Assembly (NCBI GenBank): GCA_018650445.1
Contig: JABIFX010000104.1
Location: 1 to 64,000 of the forward strand
Direction of reading: 5' to 3'
Length of the DNA: 64,000 bases
DNA from: Fidelibacterota bacterium
GTDB taxonomy: Bacteria; Fidelibacterota; UBA8477; JABMPR01
Of this stretch, positions 8,327 through 17,300 are shown piece after piece. Both the position numbers and the translations under genes were made by a program. The first letter of the stretch is position 1. Every line of letters starts with the position of its first letter. Under the pieces are notes generated by a model. The model made no database searches, was not told where the DNA came from, and worked only from the letters and a program-made list of their open reading frames with translations.

Positions 8327-9272
8327 GTTGAGCATTGTCATTTTTGCCAATGCTGACCCAGGTGCCTGTGTACGCATTCTCACTGATTGCGAGCGTCTCG
8401 AGCATCAGAATCTTGAGTTTGAAGTCATCATGGTTTTACAGGGTTTAACAGGAAAAGTTGAAGCCGTTTTAAGGGACTATCAATTTTCATTTAACTTGAA
8501 ATTTGTTTCGGTGGACGAGGCCACAAATCGAGCCAGGGGCCGTAATCTTGGTGTCGGTGCTGCCAAGAATGAGATCATCCTTTTTCTGGAGAGCACCCTT
8601 GAAATTTCCCCCGGACTATTGTACCGACACCTCGAAGCTTATGGAGACGAAGCCACTGCTGCCGTAATGGGTGAAATCTACTTGTCGGCTTTTGTAAAAA
8701 AGAATCGCTGGTTTCGCTTTCTGGATAGTGATTATCGTAGCACCCGGCGCTGGGCAGCACAAACAGGATCAAACCATTCACCACCCCTGCGTTACGTAAA
8801 CACCTCAAATTTTTCAATCCGAAAAAAGATTTTCGAAGCCTTTGGTGGATATGCCGAACATGTTGACCACCACGAAGCTGAAGATATAGATTTGGCCCAC
8901 CGCATAAGTGCCCAGCCACAACACCAGATTCATTTCTCACCGGAAGCGGTGGCCTATTGCCTGCACAACTCTTTGCGAGATAGCCTGACCAAGAAGTATG
9001 AGTTTGGAAAAGAGGGCATTCCCAAACTTTTAGAAGCCTACCCGGAACTCTATCCAGTTTTACCTAGCCGTTTTGTAAAAATGACCGGATTTCCGGATGT
9101 GTCTCCCCTTTACAGGGCTTTTATGAATCTTCTTTTTGTGGGGCCCGTTTTCTTTCTGGCTAGAGGGCTTAGATTATTCAGCCCGGAATTTGTGGCTTTT
9201 CGTATGATGCGCTATATGTTGCAGGCTGAAAGCGTCAGAGGCTTAGAAGCAGCCCTAAAAGAAAAGCGTTAA
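8313..9272 (+). CDS. Glycosyltransferase family 2-like protein, highly degenerate active site
   Basis: A 319-residue GT2-like protein, starting at TTG 8313 behind AGGAG at 8301-8305. It keeps the RARGRNLGVGAAKNEIILFLE stretch, the acceptor motif EAEDIDLAHRI near residue 190 and a final amphipathic segment. The usual nucleotide-binding VVDDGS is replaced by MVLQGLT, and the DXD position reads LESTLEI. Two of the three metal/nucleotide motifs are therefore missing, as partly seen in the GT2 gene at 6348. It may be a non-catalytic subunit or a divergent enzyme. It is the last gene of the polysaccharide operon. Confidence 0.7.
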   Translation: MTWPKLSIVIFANADPGACVRILTDCERLEHQNLEFEVIMVLQGLTGKVEAVLRDYQFSFNLKFVSVDEATNRARGRNLGVGAAKNEIILFLESTLEISPGLLYRHLEAYGDEATAAVMGEIYLSAFVKKNRWFRFLDSDYRSTRRWAAQTGSNHSPPLRYVNTSNFSIRKKIFEAFGGYAEHVDHHEAEDIDLAHRISAQPQHQIHFSPEAVAYCLHNSLRDSLTKKYEFGKEGIPKLLEAYPELYPVLPSRFVKMTGFPDVSPLYRAFMNLLFVGPVFFLARGLRLFSPEFVAFRMMRYMLQAESVRGLEAALKEKR

Positions 9273-9292
9273 CCACCCTTCACAAAACCGAC

Positions 9293-9628
9293 TTAATATC
9301 CCCAGGAATGACTTCTTTTAGATTTTTCCGGTAATGTTTTTTTGTCTTTGCGAATAGTCTTCGACCGGACTCCTGGTTGAGTCTTGACCTGCCCTAAAGA
9401 CAATGCAAGACCAAAGGGTTCCAACAACTTAAACACGCGTAAAACCTGAATCATCGTGGAGAGCTGAATAGAGCTCCCGGCTTCAATTCGCTCTACTGTT
9501 CGTTTGGAAACCCCTGCTTTTTCTGCAAGTCCAGCCTGGGTGAGTTTTGCCAGAAGACGTTGTTGGGTCAAGCGAACGCCAATTTCATTGAGAACAGCGT
9601 CTAACTTGGTTGAATTGTTAATCTTCAT
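9293..9628 (-). CDS. XRE-family HTH regulator, HipB/Y4mF antitoxin-like
   Basis: About 111 residues. A Cro/C1-type helix-turn-helix is clear at roughly residues 12-65 (GVRLTQQRLLAKLTQAGL, then AEKAGVSKRTVERIEAG), followed by SIQLSTMIQVLRVFKLLEPF. This is the layout of HipB/Y4mF-type antitoxins. The C-terminal tail is Lys/Arg-rich and disordered. The start chosen is ATG at 9628; a longer open frame to 9721 adds a non-conserved hydrophobic stretch that overlaps a terminator stem. No HipA-like kinase or other toxin lies next to it, so it is either a solo regulator or an orphan left after loss of its toxin. It converges with the polysaccharide operon, 20 bases away. Confidence 0.7.
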   Translation of the reverse strand: MKINNSTKLDAVLNEIGVRLTQQRLLAKLTQAGLAEKAGVSKRTVERIEAGSSIQLSTMIQVLRVFKLLEPFGLALSLGQVKTQPGVRSKTIRKDKKTLPEKSKRSHSWGY

Positions 9629-9718
9629 GATATGGGTCCAGTTCGTAGGTTTCGCCAATAATAAGAGCCAGGCAAAGGGAATACGAGGAAAAAAGACAGG
9701 GATCGCCAGAGATGGCGA

Positions 9719-9760
9719 CAAAAAAAGAAACCTTACGAAAGTCTAAACCTTCGTAAGGTT
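9719..9760 (-). terminator. Rho-independent terminator of pepF
   Basis: A perfect 11-bp inverted repeat, AACCTTACGAA (9729-9739) and TTCGTAAGGTT (9750-9760) with a 10-base loop, lies 17 bases past the pepF stop. Read on the minus strand it is followed by TTTCTTTTTTTG, a good U-tract. Confidence 0.85.
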
Positions 9761-9776
9761 AACATTTAATTTGAAA

Positions 9777-11564
9777 TTAGTCTATGAGCGTTTCCAGTTG
9801 ATCCACCAACGTTTCAATATATTTCAGACTTTTACGCCAGAAATCGGGGTGCTTGATATCTGCACCAACGATGGCGGTTAAATCAGCCGGACTGGCTGAG
9901 CTACCCCTTGATAGAAACTCTTTATATTTGGGAATAAAAGAGTCACCCTCTTCCAGATATTGTTGATACAGCGCAAAGACCAGCAGGTTTCCAAAATTGT
10001 AGGCATAGACATAGAAAGGCACATTAAAAATGTGGGGGATGGAGGACCATTCCCAGGCATACTCCGGTGTGATCGTCACACTATCACCAAACATTTTCTC
10101 CAGCTCAGCCGTATATAGCTCACAAAGTGCCTGAGGGCTCTGCAGTTGTTCATTGATGGCTCGGTGGGAGGCAACCTCAAAGCTACTGAACATGTTTTGG
10201 CGATGTGAACTGGCAAAAATATCCTCCAGTTTTCCTGTGAGCATGGACTTCTTGACTTCCACATCAGTTTCCTTCTTCAGTAGAGAATCAGTAAGAACCA
10301 TTTCTGAGAAAATGGAGGCAGTTTCGGCCAGAGGTAAGATGGAATGGTAGTTCATCAATTTCTGTTTACTGGAAAGCATGGCGTGAATGGCGTGTCCCAG
10401 TTCATGGGCCATGGTGGAAACATCACGAACTTTACCAGTATAGTTTAACAGAACATAGGGTTTTAGGTCTGGAGTTGAGCTGGCACAAAAAGCACCGCCC
10501 CGTTTACTGGGTTCCACAGGAGCATCAATACGCTTCTCGTCAAACATGGCCTTGGCCATTTCATAAAAATCATTATCAAAAGACTTGAAGCCATCCAAAA
10601 CCAACATCTTGGCTTCTTCGAAGGGATATGCCTTTGAGGACTGAGGCAATGGGGCATAAATATCAGCCAGGGTCATCTCGTCCATATCTAGCATTTTAGC
10701 TTTCAGTTTATAATAACGATTAACCAGCGAATAGGACTCAGTTGTCACATCATTCAAAGCCTGAATCGCTGCATCACTCAAATCGTTGTGTGTGTTCATG
10801 GTGCTGATGGGCTGATCAAAACCCCGTAAATCAACTTCAATACCATGATCCTTGATCAGTGAGTTGTAGAGGTGGTTAATGACCAGGGCATTATCCTCAT
10901 AGCGGGCGAAAAACATCTTCATGGCTCTTTGACGAACATCGGCATCTGGATGCTGTCGCATGGCACGAAGCTGGTCTCCGTTAAGTGTTTTGGTTTCACC
11001 ATCTAACTCGAACTCAAAAGAAAATGAAGCAGTGAGTTCGCCATACAGTTTTTGATGGGCGTTACTGCCGTTCAAGTCTTTGAGGTTTATGACCTGCTCC
11101 TCTTTTTCCGAGAGATTGTAATGGGCGTTTTTACGCATTTTGGCGATTTTATATTCAAAGTCTCCCAGGGCTGTAGCACCTTCAAACTTGGCGAACTGCC
11201 CCTCAGAAAGATTGCCCAACTCAAGGGAGAAAAAGACCAGAAGATTTGAGGTGGTCGAGGAGGATTGCTCAATTTTACCCAACAAGGCTTTGACTTTATC
11301 GCTTGCAGTGTCCACAGCATATTCAAGATTAACAAACATGCCAAGTCGATAAAGGGGGCCGCTAATAGCTTCCAGTTCATTGTAGGCATCCGCCAGCGCT
11401 TCGGGTGTGAGATCACCTAGCTTCCCACGATATTGTCCGACGAAACGTTCTGCCTGTTGGCGGCTTTCTTTTAAAACCATGTCAATTTTTGGATCATCCA
11501 GTCCCGAAAAAAGCTCACTTAAATCCCAGCGAACGTTTTCTGCTCCAGTTGCTTGTGTACTCAT
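9777..11564 (-). CDS. pepF: Oligoendopeptidase F, M3 metallopeptidase
   Basis: A 595-residue cytoplasmic zinc endopeptidase of family M3B that cuts oligopeptides. The zinc motif HELGHAIHAML is near residue 385. The N-terminal helical domain begins with VRWDLSELFSGLDD, and the family-typical VPFYVYAYNFGNLLVFALY is near the C-terminus. The start is set at ATG 11564, preceded by GGGAG; an in-frame ATG nine codons upstream lacks a site of comparable quality. Length and motifs are complete. It stands alone, ended by a strong terminator, and is one of several peptidases in this window. Confidence 0.94.
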   Translation of the reverse strand: MSTQATGAENVRWDLSELFSGLDDPKIDMVLKESRQQAERFVGQYRGKLGDLTPEALADAYNELEAISGPLYRLGMFVNLEYAVDTASDKVKALLGKIEQSSSTTSNLLVFFSLELGNLSEGQFAKFEGATALGDFEYKIAKMRKNAHYNLSEKEEQVINLKDLNGSNAHQKLYGELTASFSFEFELDGETKTLNGDQLRAMRQHPDADVRQRAMKMFFARYEDNALVINHLYNSLIKDHGIEVDLRGFDQPISTMNTHNDLSDAAIQALNDVTTESYSLVNRYYKLKAKMLDMDEMTLADIYAPLPQSSKAYPFEEAKMLVLDGFKSFDNDFYEMAKAMFDEKRIDAPVEPSKRGGAFCASSTPDLKPYVLLNYTGKVRDVSTMAHELGHAIHAMLSSKQKLMNYHSILPLAETASIFSEMVLTDSLLKKETDVEVKKSMLTGKLEDIFASSHRQNMFSSFEVASHRAINEQLQSPQALCELYTAELEKMFGDSVTITPEYAWEWSSIPHIFNVPFYVYAYNFGNLLVFALYQQYLEEGDSFIPKYKEFLSRGSSASPADLTAIVGADIKHPDFWRKSLKYIETLVDQLETLID

Positions 11565-11862
11565 ATATTTCTCCCAATCAGATATGTTCAATAGTTCGCC
11601 TCAAACTAAGCGAGGCAAATGCTGTTGTTAAGAGAATTCGACTGGCGTGAAGGACAGCTCAGTCTAGCCAGAAAGATATCGAACCATGGCTTTCATCGGT
11701 TTTCATGGTTACCGGATATTGGTTTTTCTGTTTTAAATCTTTTCGTTTGTAAAAACCGGGGTATCAGGTGCGTTTCATGTCACAAAATGAACAAGAAAAA
11801 GGTTAACGCCAATTGAGAGAAGAATTATTAGTTTATCGGGTCAAAAGAGCAGGGAATCCAGC

Positions 11863-11891
11863 ATGGCAAAAAAAAGCTAGACAAACTGAAG
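11863..11891 (+). other. Out-of-frame natural start of the GroES-like gene across an A8 run
   Basis: AGGGA at 11851-11855 precedes ATG at 11863, which reads ATG GCA AAA AAA AGC TAG and stops. If one A were added to the run of eight (11868-11875), or if ribosomes slipped back one base on A-AAA-AAA, the reading becomes MAKKKLDKLK and joins the GroES-like frame at 11892. The reconstructed KLDKLKVIGDR matches how this family begins. Either this is an indel (real or a sequencing error), or the gene is expressed through slippage. Confidence 0.6.
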
Positions 11892-12254
11892 GTGATTGGC
11901 GACCGAGTGCTGATCTACCCCGATTCAGGGCAGGATCGCACATCGTCAGGTCTGTATTTACCACCAACGGTTACTGAGAAAGAGTCAGTTCAGGGGGGTT
12001 ATGTTGTGGCTGTAGGACCGGGGACACCCCTGGCCAGCACGGAAGGCGATGACGATGTCTGGCAGGCTTCAGACTCCAGCAAGGTGAAATATATTCCGCT
12101 TGAGATCGAGGTAGGGGATTATGCGTTGTATTTAAAGAAGTTCGCCATTGATATTAAGTATCAGGATGAGAAATATATCATTGTACCCATGTCGGGTATT
12201 CTGCTAGTAGAGCGCGATGACGACAGTATTGACCTGAGTGATATTTTAAAATGA
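11892..12254 (+). CDS. GroES-like co-chaperonin family protein (Cpn10 fold)
   Basis: From GTG 11892 the product is 120 residues: VIGDRVLIYPDSGQDRTSSG, LYLPP, a GYVVAVGPG strand, then KVKYIPLEIEVGDYALYLKK and YIIVPMSGILLVER. This is the Cpn10 beta-barrel with the longer insertion seen in Bacteroidota-type 'GroES family' paralogues, not a standard 95-residue GroES. No groEL lies beside it. GTG 11892 has no ribosome site and would clip the first strand; the better start is the out-of-frame ATG at 11863 (see that entry). It is followed, 16 bases on, by the DUF1844 gene. A partner for a chaperonin ring is inferred from the family only. Confidence 0.82.
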   Translation: MIGDRVLIYPDSGQDRTSSGLYLPPTVTEKESVQGGYVVAVGPGTPLASTEGDDDVWQASDSSKVKYIPLEIEVGDYALYLKKFAIDIKYQDEKYIIVPMSGILLVERDDDSIDLSDILK

Positions 12255-12270
12255 GAAGGTGAGAACCATA

Positions 12271-12540
12271 ATGCCGAACACCAAGATTAACCCGAATGAG
12301 CTATTTTCTTTGCTGGTGAATCAATTAAGTGCAGGGGCCTGGTCTCAGCTGGGAAAAACCCCCAACCCTTTGACGGGTAAGGCAGAGAAAAATCTCGAAG
12401 CGGCCGCAGTCAGTATTGGTATTCTGGAAGCGTTGCTCTTCAAAACAGCTGGAAACCTGACTCGCCAGGAAGATGCTCTGATTTCTGATAAAGTGAGAGA
12501 GTTGAAGCTAAGTTTACAGGATGAATCAAACAAGAGATAG
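12271..12540 (+). CDS. DUF1844 family protein
   Basis: An 89-residue protein starting at ATG 12271 with AAGGTGAG upstream. It shows the DUF1844 pattern: FSLLVNQLSAGAWSQLG, KTPNPLTG, AAAVSIGILEALLFKTAGNLTRQED and a final helical LKLSLQDE. The family is a small all-helical cytoplasmic protein, common in Bacteroidota, Acidobacteriota and related phyla, with no established function. It follows the GroES-like gene closely and may share its transcript, which would hint at a protein-quality role; that is only association. Confidence 0.85.
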   Translation: MPNTKINPNELFSLLVNQLSAGAWSQLGKTPNPLTGKAEKNLEAAAVSIGILEALLFKTAGNLTRQEDALISDKVRELKLSLQDESNKR

Positions 12541-12561
12541 CCTTAACCGTGGAATCAGGGC

Positions 12562-13911
12562 TTAGTCACCATAAATATTCAGTAGGCCTGCCTTTAAATA
12601 ATAGTGTTTAAGAATCTGGTCAAATGTACTACCCTTGGTGGCCATGGCAACGGCGCCACTCTGACACATGCCTACACCGTGTCCCCAGCCAGCGCCATAC
12701 AGCACGATCTTGTTCCCCTCTCGCTTTACATAAAACGCTGAACTTCTCAATGAGGGGCTAAAGAGCTGCCGCAGGGTGAGTTCTCCATCTATGGTAAGTT
12801 TGCCCCTCTCAAAAACAAGGCGGGCTTTATAGATTCGCCCGGAAGACCCTCGTTTTAAAACCCTGATTCTTTTAAACATGCCTAACTTCTTGTCGTCTGT
12901 GAGCATGTCAGTAAGCTCTGCATTACTGAATTCACGAGACCAGCGAAAATTTTTCTTACTCCAGCCCGGAAGGAAGGTGTTTGAGTCAGGATTACAATAC
13001 ACATCAGGGGAAGATTTTATCCAACGCCTGGCTCTCCAGCTCCACTTCAGGCTGGGTCCCTTCCGACTATCGTTGTCTGGTAGAGAAACCTGATAGCTCT
13101 CAAGTCGATTTCGGCCTGGCCAGACATTCTTGATCAGTTCAGCTCGACCACCGCAGTTTGAGGCGTAGTAGGCATTCATGGGTTGCCCACCCTCGCTGAT
13201 GATCAGTCCAGCTGTTTCATCAACGGCTTGGTCGGATAAATAAGTGCGTTTTTTATTACCACTGAAAACCTGGCACTCTACATCAGAGGTGAGATCATAG
13301 TACTCTCCACTATAGAGTTTTGAGGTCAGAGCGATGATGGCTTCGGATCTGGCAGATACCGCCTGGGCTTTGAGGGCTTCCAGGGGTGAGGTGCCACCAA
13401 TTTCATAGGGGACAACACCCTTTAGGTAGGTTTCCAGGGGCAATTGAACGACGACATTCATTTCTTGGTTTGTTCCGATGTATACGTGAAAAGCCCCTTC
13501 ATAAATCCGATCTTCTACCCCAGCCCACCACCAACCAACACCATAAGGCACAGATGCGATGCCAATAGTGGATGTGTCGCTGTTTGAGCCAAACATAAAC
13601 GAAGGGGTTTTAGCTAGCAGGGCACCTGAGGTGTCAAAAACGGATATCTGTCCAGCCCGATTGATAAGTTGAATCTGAGAATCAACAGGGAGGGTCATTT
13701 TTGAAGTTGATGTGTTGCGAAAAGACCATTCACCCATGAGAGAAATATTGAGTGTATCAAGGGTGTTGATGATTCGAACCCGGACTTCCGGCTCTTGATT
13801 GAATAGTTGCTGAGTCCATCCAGAGCCTACAACAAGTGCAATAAGAAGCAGACGTTTTATGTTGGGGTGATTTCCCCTGCGGTGGCAGAGGGTTTGTTTA
13901 AAAGTGTTCAT
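12562..13911 (-). CDS. SpoIID/LytB-domain secreted protein
   Basis: About 449 residues with an N-terminal hydrophobic signal (RLLLIALVVGSGWTQ). The SpoIID core includes LETYLKGVVPYEIGG, ALKAQAVSARSEAI, YYASNCGGRAELIKNVW and the C-terminal GAGWGHGVGMCQSGAVAMA. SpoIID is a lytic transglycosylase that trims peptidoglycan during spore engulfment; homologues in non-sporulating Gram-negatives act on cell-wall glycan. A glycan-cleaving role in the periplasm is inferred. The start is ATG 13911 (GTG 13929 is also in frame), overlapping the end of the receiver gene by 14 bases, which suggests coupling to the two-component genes upstream. Confidence 0.88.
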   Translation of the reverse strand: MNTFKQTLCHRRGNHPNIKRLLLIALVVGSGWTQQLFNQEPEVRVRIINTLDTLNISLMGEWSFRNTSTSKMTLPVDSQIQLINRAGQISVFDTSGALLAKTPSFMFGSNSDTSTIGIASVPYGVGWWWAGVEDRIYEGAFHVYIGTNQEMNVVVQLPLETYLKGVVPYEIGGTSPLEALKAQAVSARSEAIIALTSKLYSGEYYDLTSDVECQVFSGNKKRTYLSDQAVDETAGLIISEGGQPMNAYYASNCGGRAELIKNVWPGRNRLESYQVSLPDNDSRKGPSLKWSWRARRWIKSSPDVYCNPDSNTFLPGWSKKNFRWSREFSNAELTDMLTDDKKLGMFKRIRVLKRGSSGRIYKARLVFERGKLTIDGELTLRQLFSPSLRSSAFYVKREGNKIVLYGAGWGHGVGMCQSGAVAMATKGSTFDQILKHYYLKAGLLNIYGD

Positions 13912-14263
13912 CCAGAATGTCCCGCACACGTTCCGCGCTAACTGGTTTTACGAGATACCCTAAAGGATTCAATGCGTTAATCTGTGAAATAATCTCATCA
14001 TCATGATATCCAGTAAGGAAGATGATTTTGGTTTGAAGTGATTTCAGGATTGCTTTTGCAGTTTCGATTCCATTGAGCTTACCAGCCAGATTGACATCCA
14101 TCAGGATGACATCTGGCTTCTCTGAGAGAGCGATTTTTATAGCCAGGTCACCTCGAGTGGCCAGGGGACAGACTCTATAGCCGGCGCTCTCAAGACCCAT
14201 CTTTAGGGAGGATGCGGTGATGACTTCGTCTTCAACCAGGAGAATACGTGTTTGGTCTGTCAT
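13898..14263 (-). CDS. Single-domain response regulator (CheY-like receiver)
   Basis: A 121-residue stand-alone receiver. The acidic pocket is E11/D12 (LLVEDE), the phospho-acceptor is D56 in VILMDVNLAG, the switch threonine is T84 in FLTGY, and the conserved lysine is K106 in YLVKP. There is no output domain, so it relays phosphate or acts by protein contact. Receivers with the ATG..LNGIETA pattern often pair with HWE/HisKA_2 kinases, and one lies directly upstream on the same strand. The pair is therefore the likely signalling unit, with SpoIID as the next gene of the operon. Confidence 0.9.
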   Translation of the reverse strand: MTDQTRILLVEDEVITASSLKMGLESAGYRVCPLATRGDLAIKIALSEKPDVILMDVNLAGKLNGIETAKAILKSLQTKIIFLTGYHDDEIISQINALNPLGYLVKPVSAERVRDILDEHF

Positions 14264-14322
14264 AAAAATAAATTTCCCCAGAAAGTTATAACCCCGGCTG
14301 ATTCGCCAGTTAATTCAGCCTG

Positions 14323-17300
14323 CTAATCTAACTTAAGGCTGGGGATTGTTATAAAATACTTTACCCCGTCATTGGATGAAGTTTTTAGCTTACCAAAAAG
14401 CTGAAGATCAACGATATCCCGAATAATTTGCAATCCAAGTGTATCGGCACTGCTTAGATCAACACCACGGTTTAAACCAACGCCATCGTCCCCAATTTCT
14501 ATTGCAAGACCCGTTCCCTCCAAGCCCTGAGTCCGGACAGTAATTATTCCATCTCGATGGTCAGGGAAGGCATATTTCAAGGCATTACTGACGATCTCAT
14601 TTATGACGAGCCCCAAAGGGATGGCGGTTTGAATATTTATAGGAATTGACTCAGAACTACACACAAGCGTGATCTCTCCAAGGGTGGTTTTATAGGCTAG
14701 AATGAGGCGACTAACCAGCTTTTGAAGATAGGTGTCCAACATAATCTCGGCCAGATTTCTGGATCGATACAAAAGATCATGCACCATGCTCATGCTATAA
14801 ATCCGGTTGGTCATTTCAGTCACAACCGTCTGGATCTCAGCGCTGGTTGTTTTCATGCCTTGCATCTCAAGCAGGCCAACGATAACCTGCATGTTATTCT
14901 TGGTGCGATGATAGACTTCCTTAAGGAGAACTTCTTTTTCCTTGATACTGGTTTGAAGTTGGCGTTCTCTATCTTTTAACTCCTTGGTTTGTTCTTGAAT
15001 AAGCTCATCTGCCTGAGCCCTGACAAGAGCGCCACCAATCTGGTTGGCAAAAACCTTCAGCTTTTGCAGATCATCATCTTTAAAATGTTCAGCAGTATAG
15101 CTCTGCAAAGTGAAAGACCCGATTTGCTTTCCTTCCCAAAAAATGGGTGCAAACACCAGAGACAGGCTCCGTCTTGATGAATCTCCAAAAGGAGCAACAA
15201 TAGCCCCCTCGTTGTCTTCTTTACGGTTAACCAGTCTAGGGGTTGGAAGGATAAAGGCTGCCACGCCATCCTTTGCATTTAAGGTGTTCACTTCTGTTTC
15301 AACCTCCACAGGTCTGTCCTCTCCTGTAAAAGTATCTTGTGCAAACAATCCCACGGCCTGGTTTTCATCAATATTTATTCGATATAAAGCAAAAGCATCA
15401 TATTTAAAAAGGTTGTGTAACAGCGAGGCTGCAATAACACCAACCTCTCTAGGATTCAGAGAAACGGTAAGCTGGCGGGCAAGATGACGAAGCGAGTCAC
15501 GAAACCGCTCATACTCATTTTGTTCAGTCACATCCTGAAGAGAAGTTAGAAAGGCTTTGGGCTGTTTATCGGTATCAAAATGTGGAATATAGCGGATATC
15601 TAAATCATGAGCTCGACCATCGGGTCCATTTGAAGTTCTTGAGTAGGAGAGGGGTTCCCCTGTAGAGATTCTTGAGAGATAAGGTTGTATCTCCAAATAA
15701 GTGTCTTCGGGTATAATTTGATTAAAAGATTTACCGATGACCTCAGCCTTTTTATAACCATACCAGCCTGCATAAGCTTCGTTTACATAGAGATATTTTT
15801 CATTCATATCAGAATATGAAAAGAGCCCGGGAATAGTATCAACAATTAACTCAAGGAGTTCTTTGTTTTCAGCGATTTCCTTCCTGGCAGACTCTATCTC
15901 AGTCACATCATCCACTTGAACCAAAAAGGCCATAACCTCTCCATCCTCGGCTTTCACGGGTATCAAGGTTAACACAAAAACGAGGCTCCCCTTCGATTTC
16001 GACTGGTAGTGATGTTGGAAGCTGCAAACCTCGCCCCTTAATAAGCGCTGTTGGTATTTCAAACCAACGGCAAGATACTCTTCTGGAACTATTGTTTTGA
16101 GAGGTGCTCCCTGGATAGCTGTGCTGTTGACATGCATCAGCTTTGCAGCGGCTTGATTTACGTATAGGAGTGACAGATCCAGGTCTACTAGAACAAGAGA
16201 GCTGGTTAAGTGACCCGTGATGACCTCTAGCTGTTGACGGCTTTTATCCAGCTGGTCACGGGCGGTCACTCTATCATGAATATCGTTAAAGGAAAGCAGA
16301 ATTACGTTTTTGTCAGCCTGTTTTACTACAACACCGCTTATTTCAACCCAACGTTCCTCGCCTGCCAGAGTGAGGTATTTATGTTCTCGAACACCCTCGG
16401 ATGGCGTTCCTGTTTCGAGAAGACGCTCAACACTTTCACGTGAAACTTTTCGATAGTCTGGATGAACCAGAGAGAAAAGATCTATTCCCAAAACATCTTC
16501 CAAGCTGTCTGCACCAACAAAAGACAGGGCAGCCTGATTAGCATCCAATAAAACCCCCTTATCATGGAGGACCATAGCCGTTGGTGAATAATTAAAAGAA
16601 CGCCTGTATCTCTCTTCACTGTTAAGCAAGGCTTGCCGTGTTGCATGCTCGTCAGTCACATCACGAAAGGAGGTCATAATAATGGGACGCCCACCATCCT
16701 CAAGCGAAACAGACATCGCCTCTACATCTCGAACTTCGCCAGTAGAAACAACAAACTTCTGCCGCATTAATTTGTTTGGGCTTTTTGAGCGTAGTAAATC
16801 TTTGATTCTGTTCTTGGCGTCGGCGACTGAATCAGGGTGAATAAACCGAGAAAGGGGCTTCTTTAGGTATTTGTCAGCATCCTCAGTCTTAAAAAATGCG
16901 GCTGCAGCCTGATTTGCCCCCAGGAGGACGGCTCCATCATGGACAACAATGGGATCCGGTGAATTTGCGAACAAAGCCCGGTAGCGATCTTCAGCCACCT
17001 TGAGGTCAGTATAGTCCAACAGGGTACCGACAAACCCAGCGGGTTTCCCCTGGCCATCCAGATAGCGTGCTTTACGCAGTAGAACTTGACGCATCCGCCC
17101 AGAGGCATCTGTGAATTCCGTAGAATAGGACTGCTTCTTATTGCTTCTCAAGAGTTTTTTGTCATCAATCTCAACCTGAAGTGATGATGCTTTACCCTCC
17201 CAGACTTCAGTCACGGTTTTTCCTAGCATTTCAGTGCGGGTTTTGCCAAAAAAACTCAGATAAGCATCATTGAGCATCGTGTAGCGACCATCTGGATCTT

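Noticed and set aside
9504-9746. Plus-strand open frame overlapping the XRE regulator
   Set aside because: Antisense to the clear HTH gene; composition and lack of a ribosome site mark it as a shadow.
11619-11816. 65-residue open frame between pepF and the GroES-like gene
   Set aside because: No ribosome site and no recognisable features; lies in the pepF upstream region.
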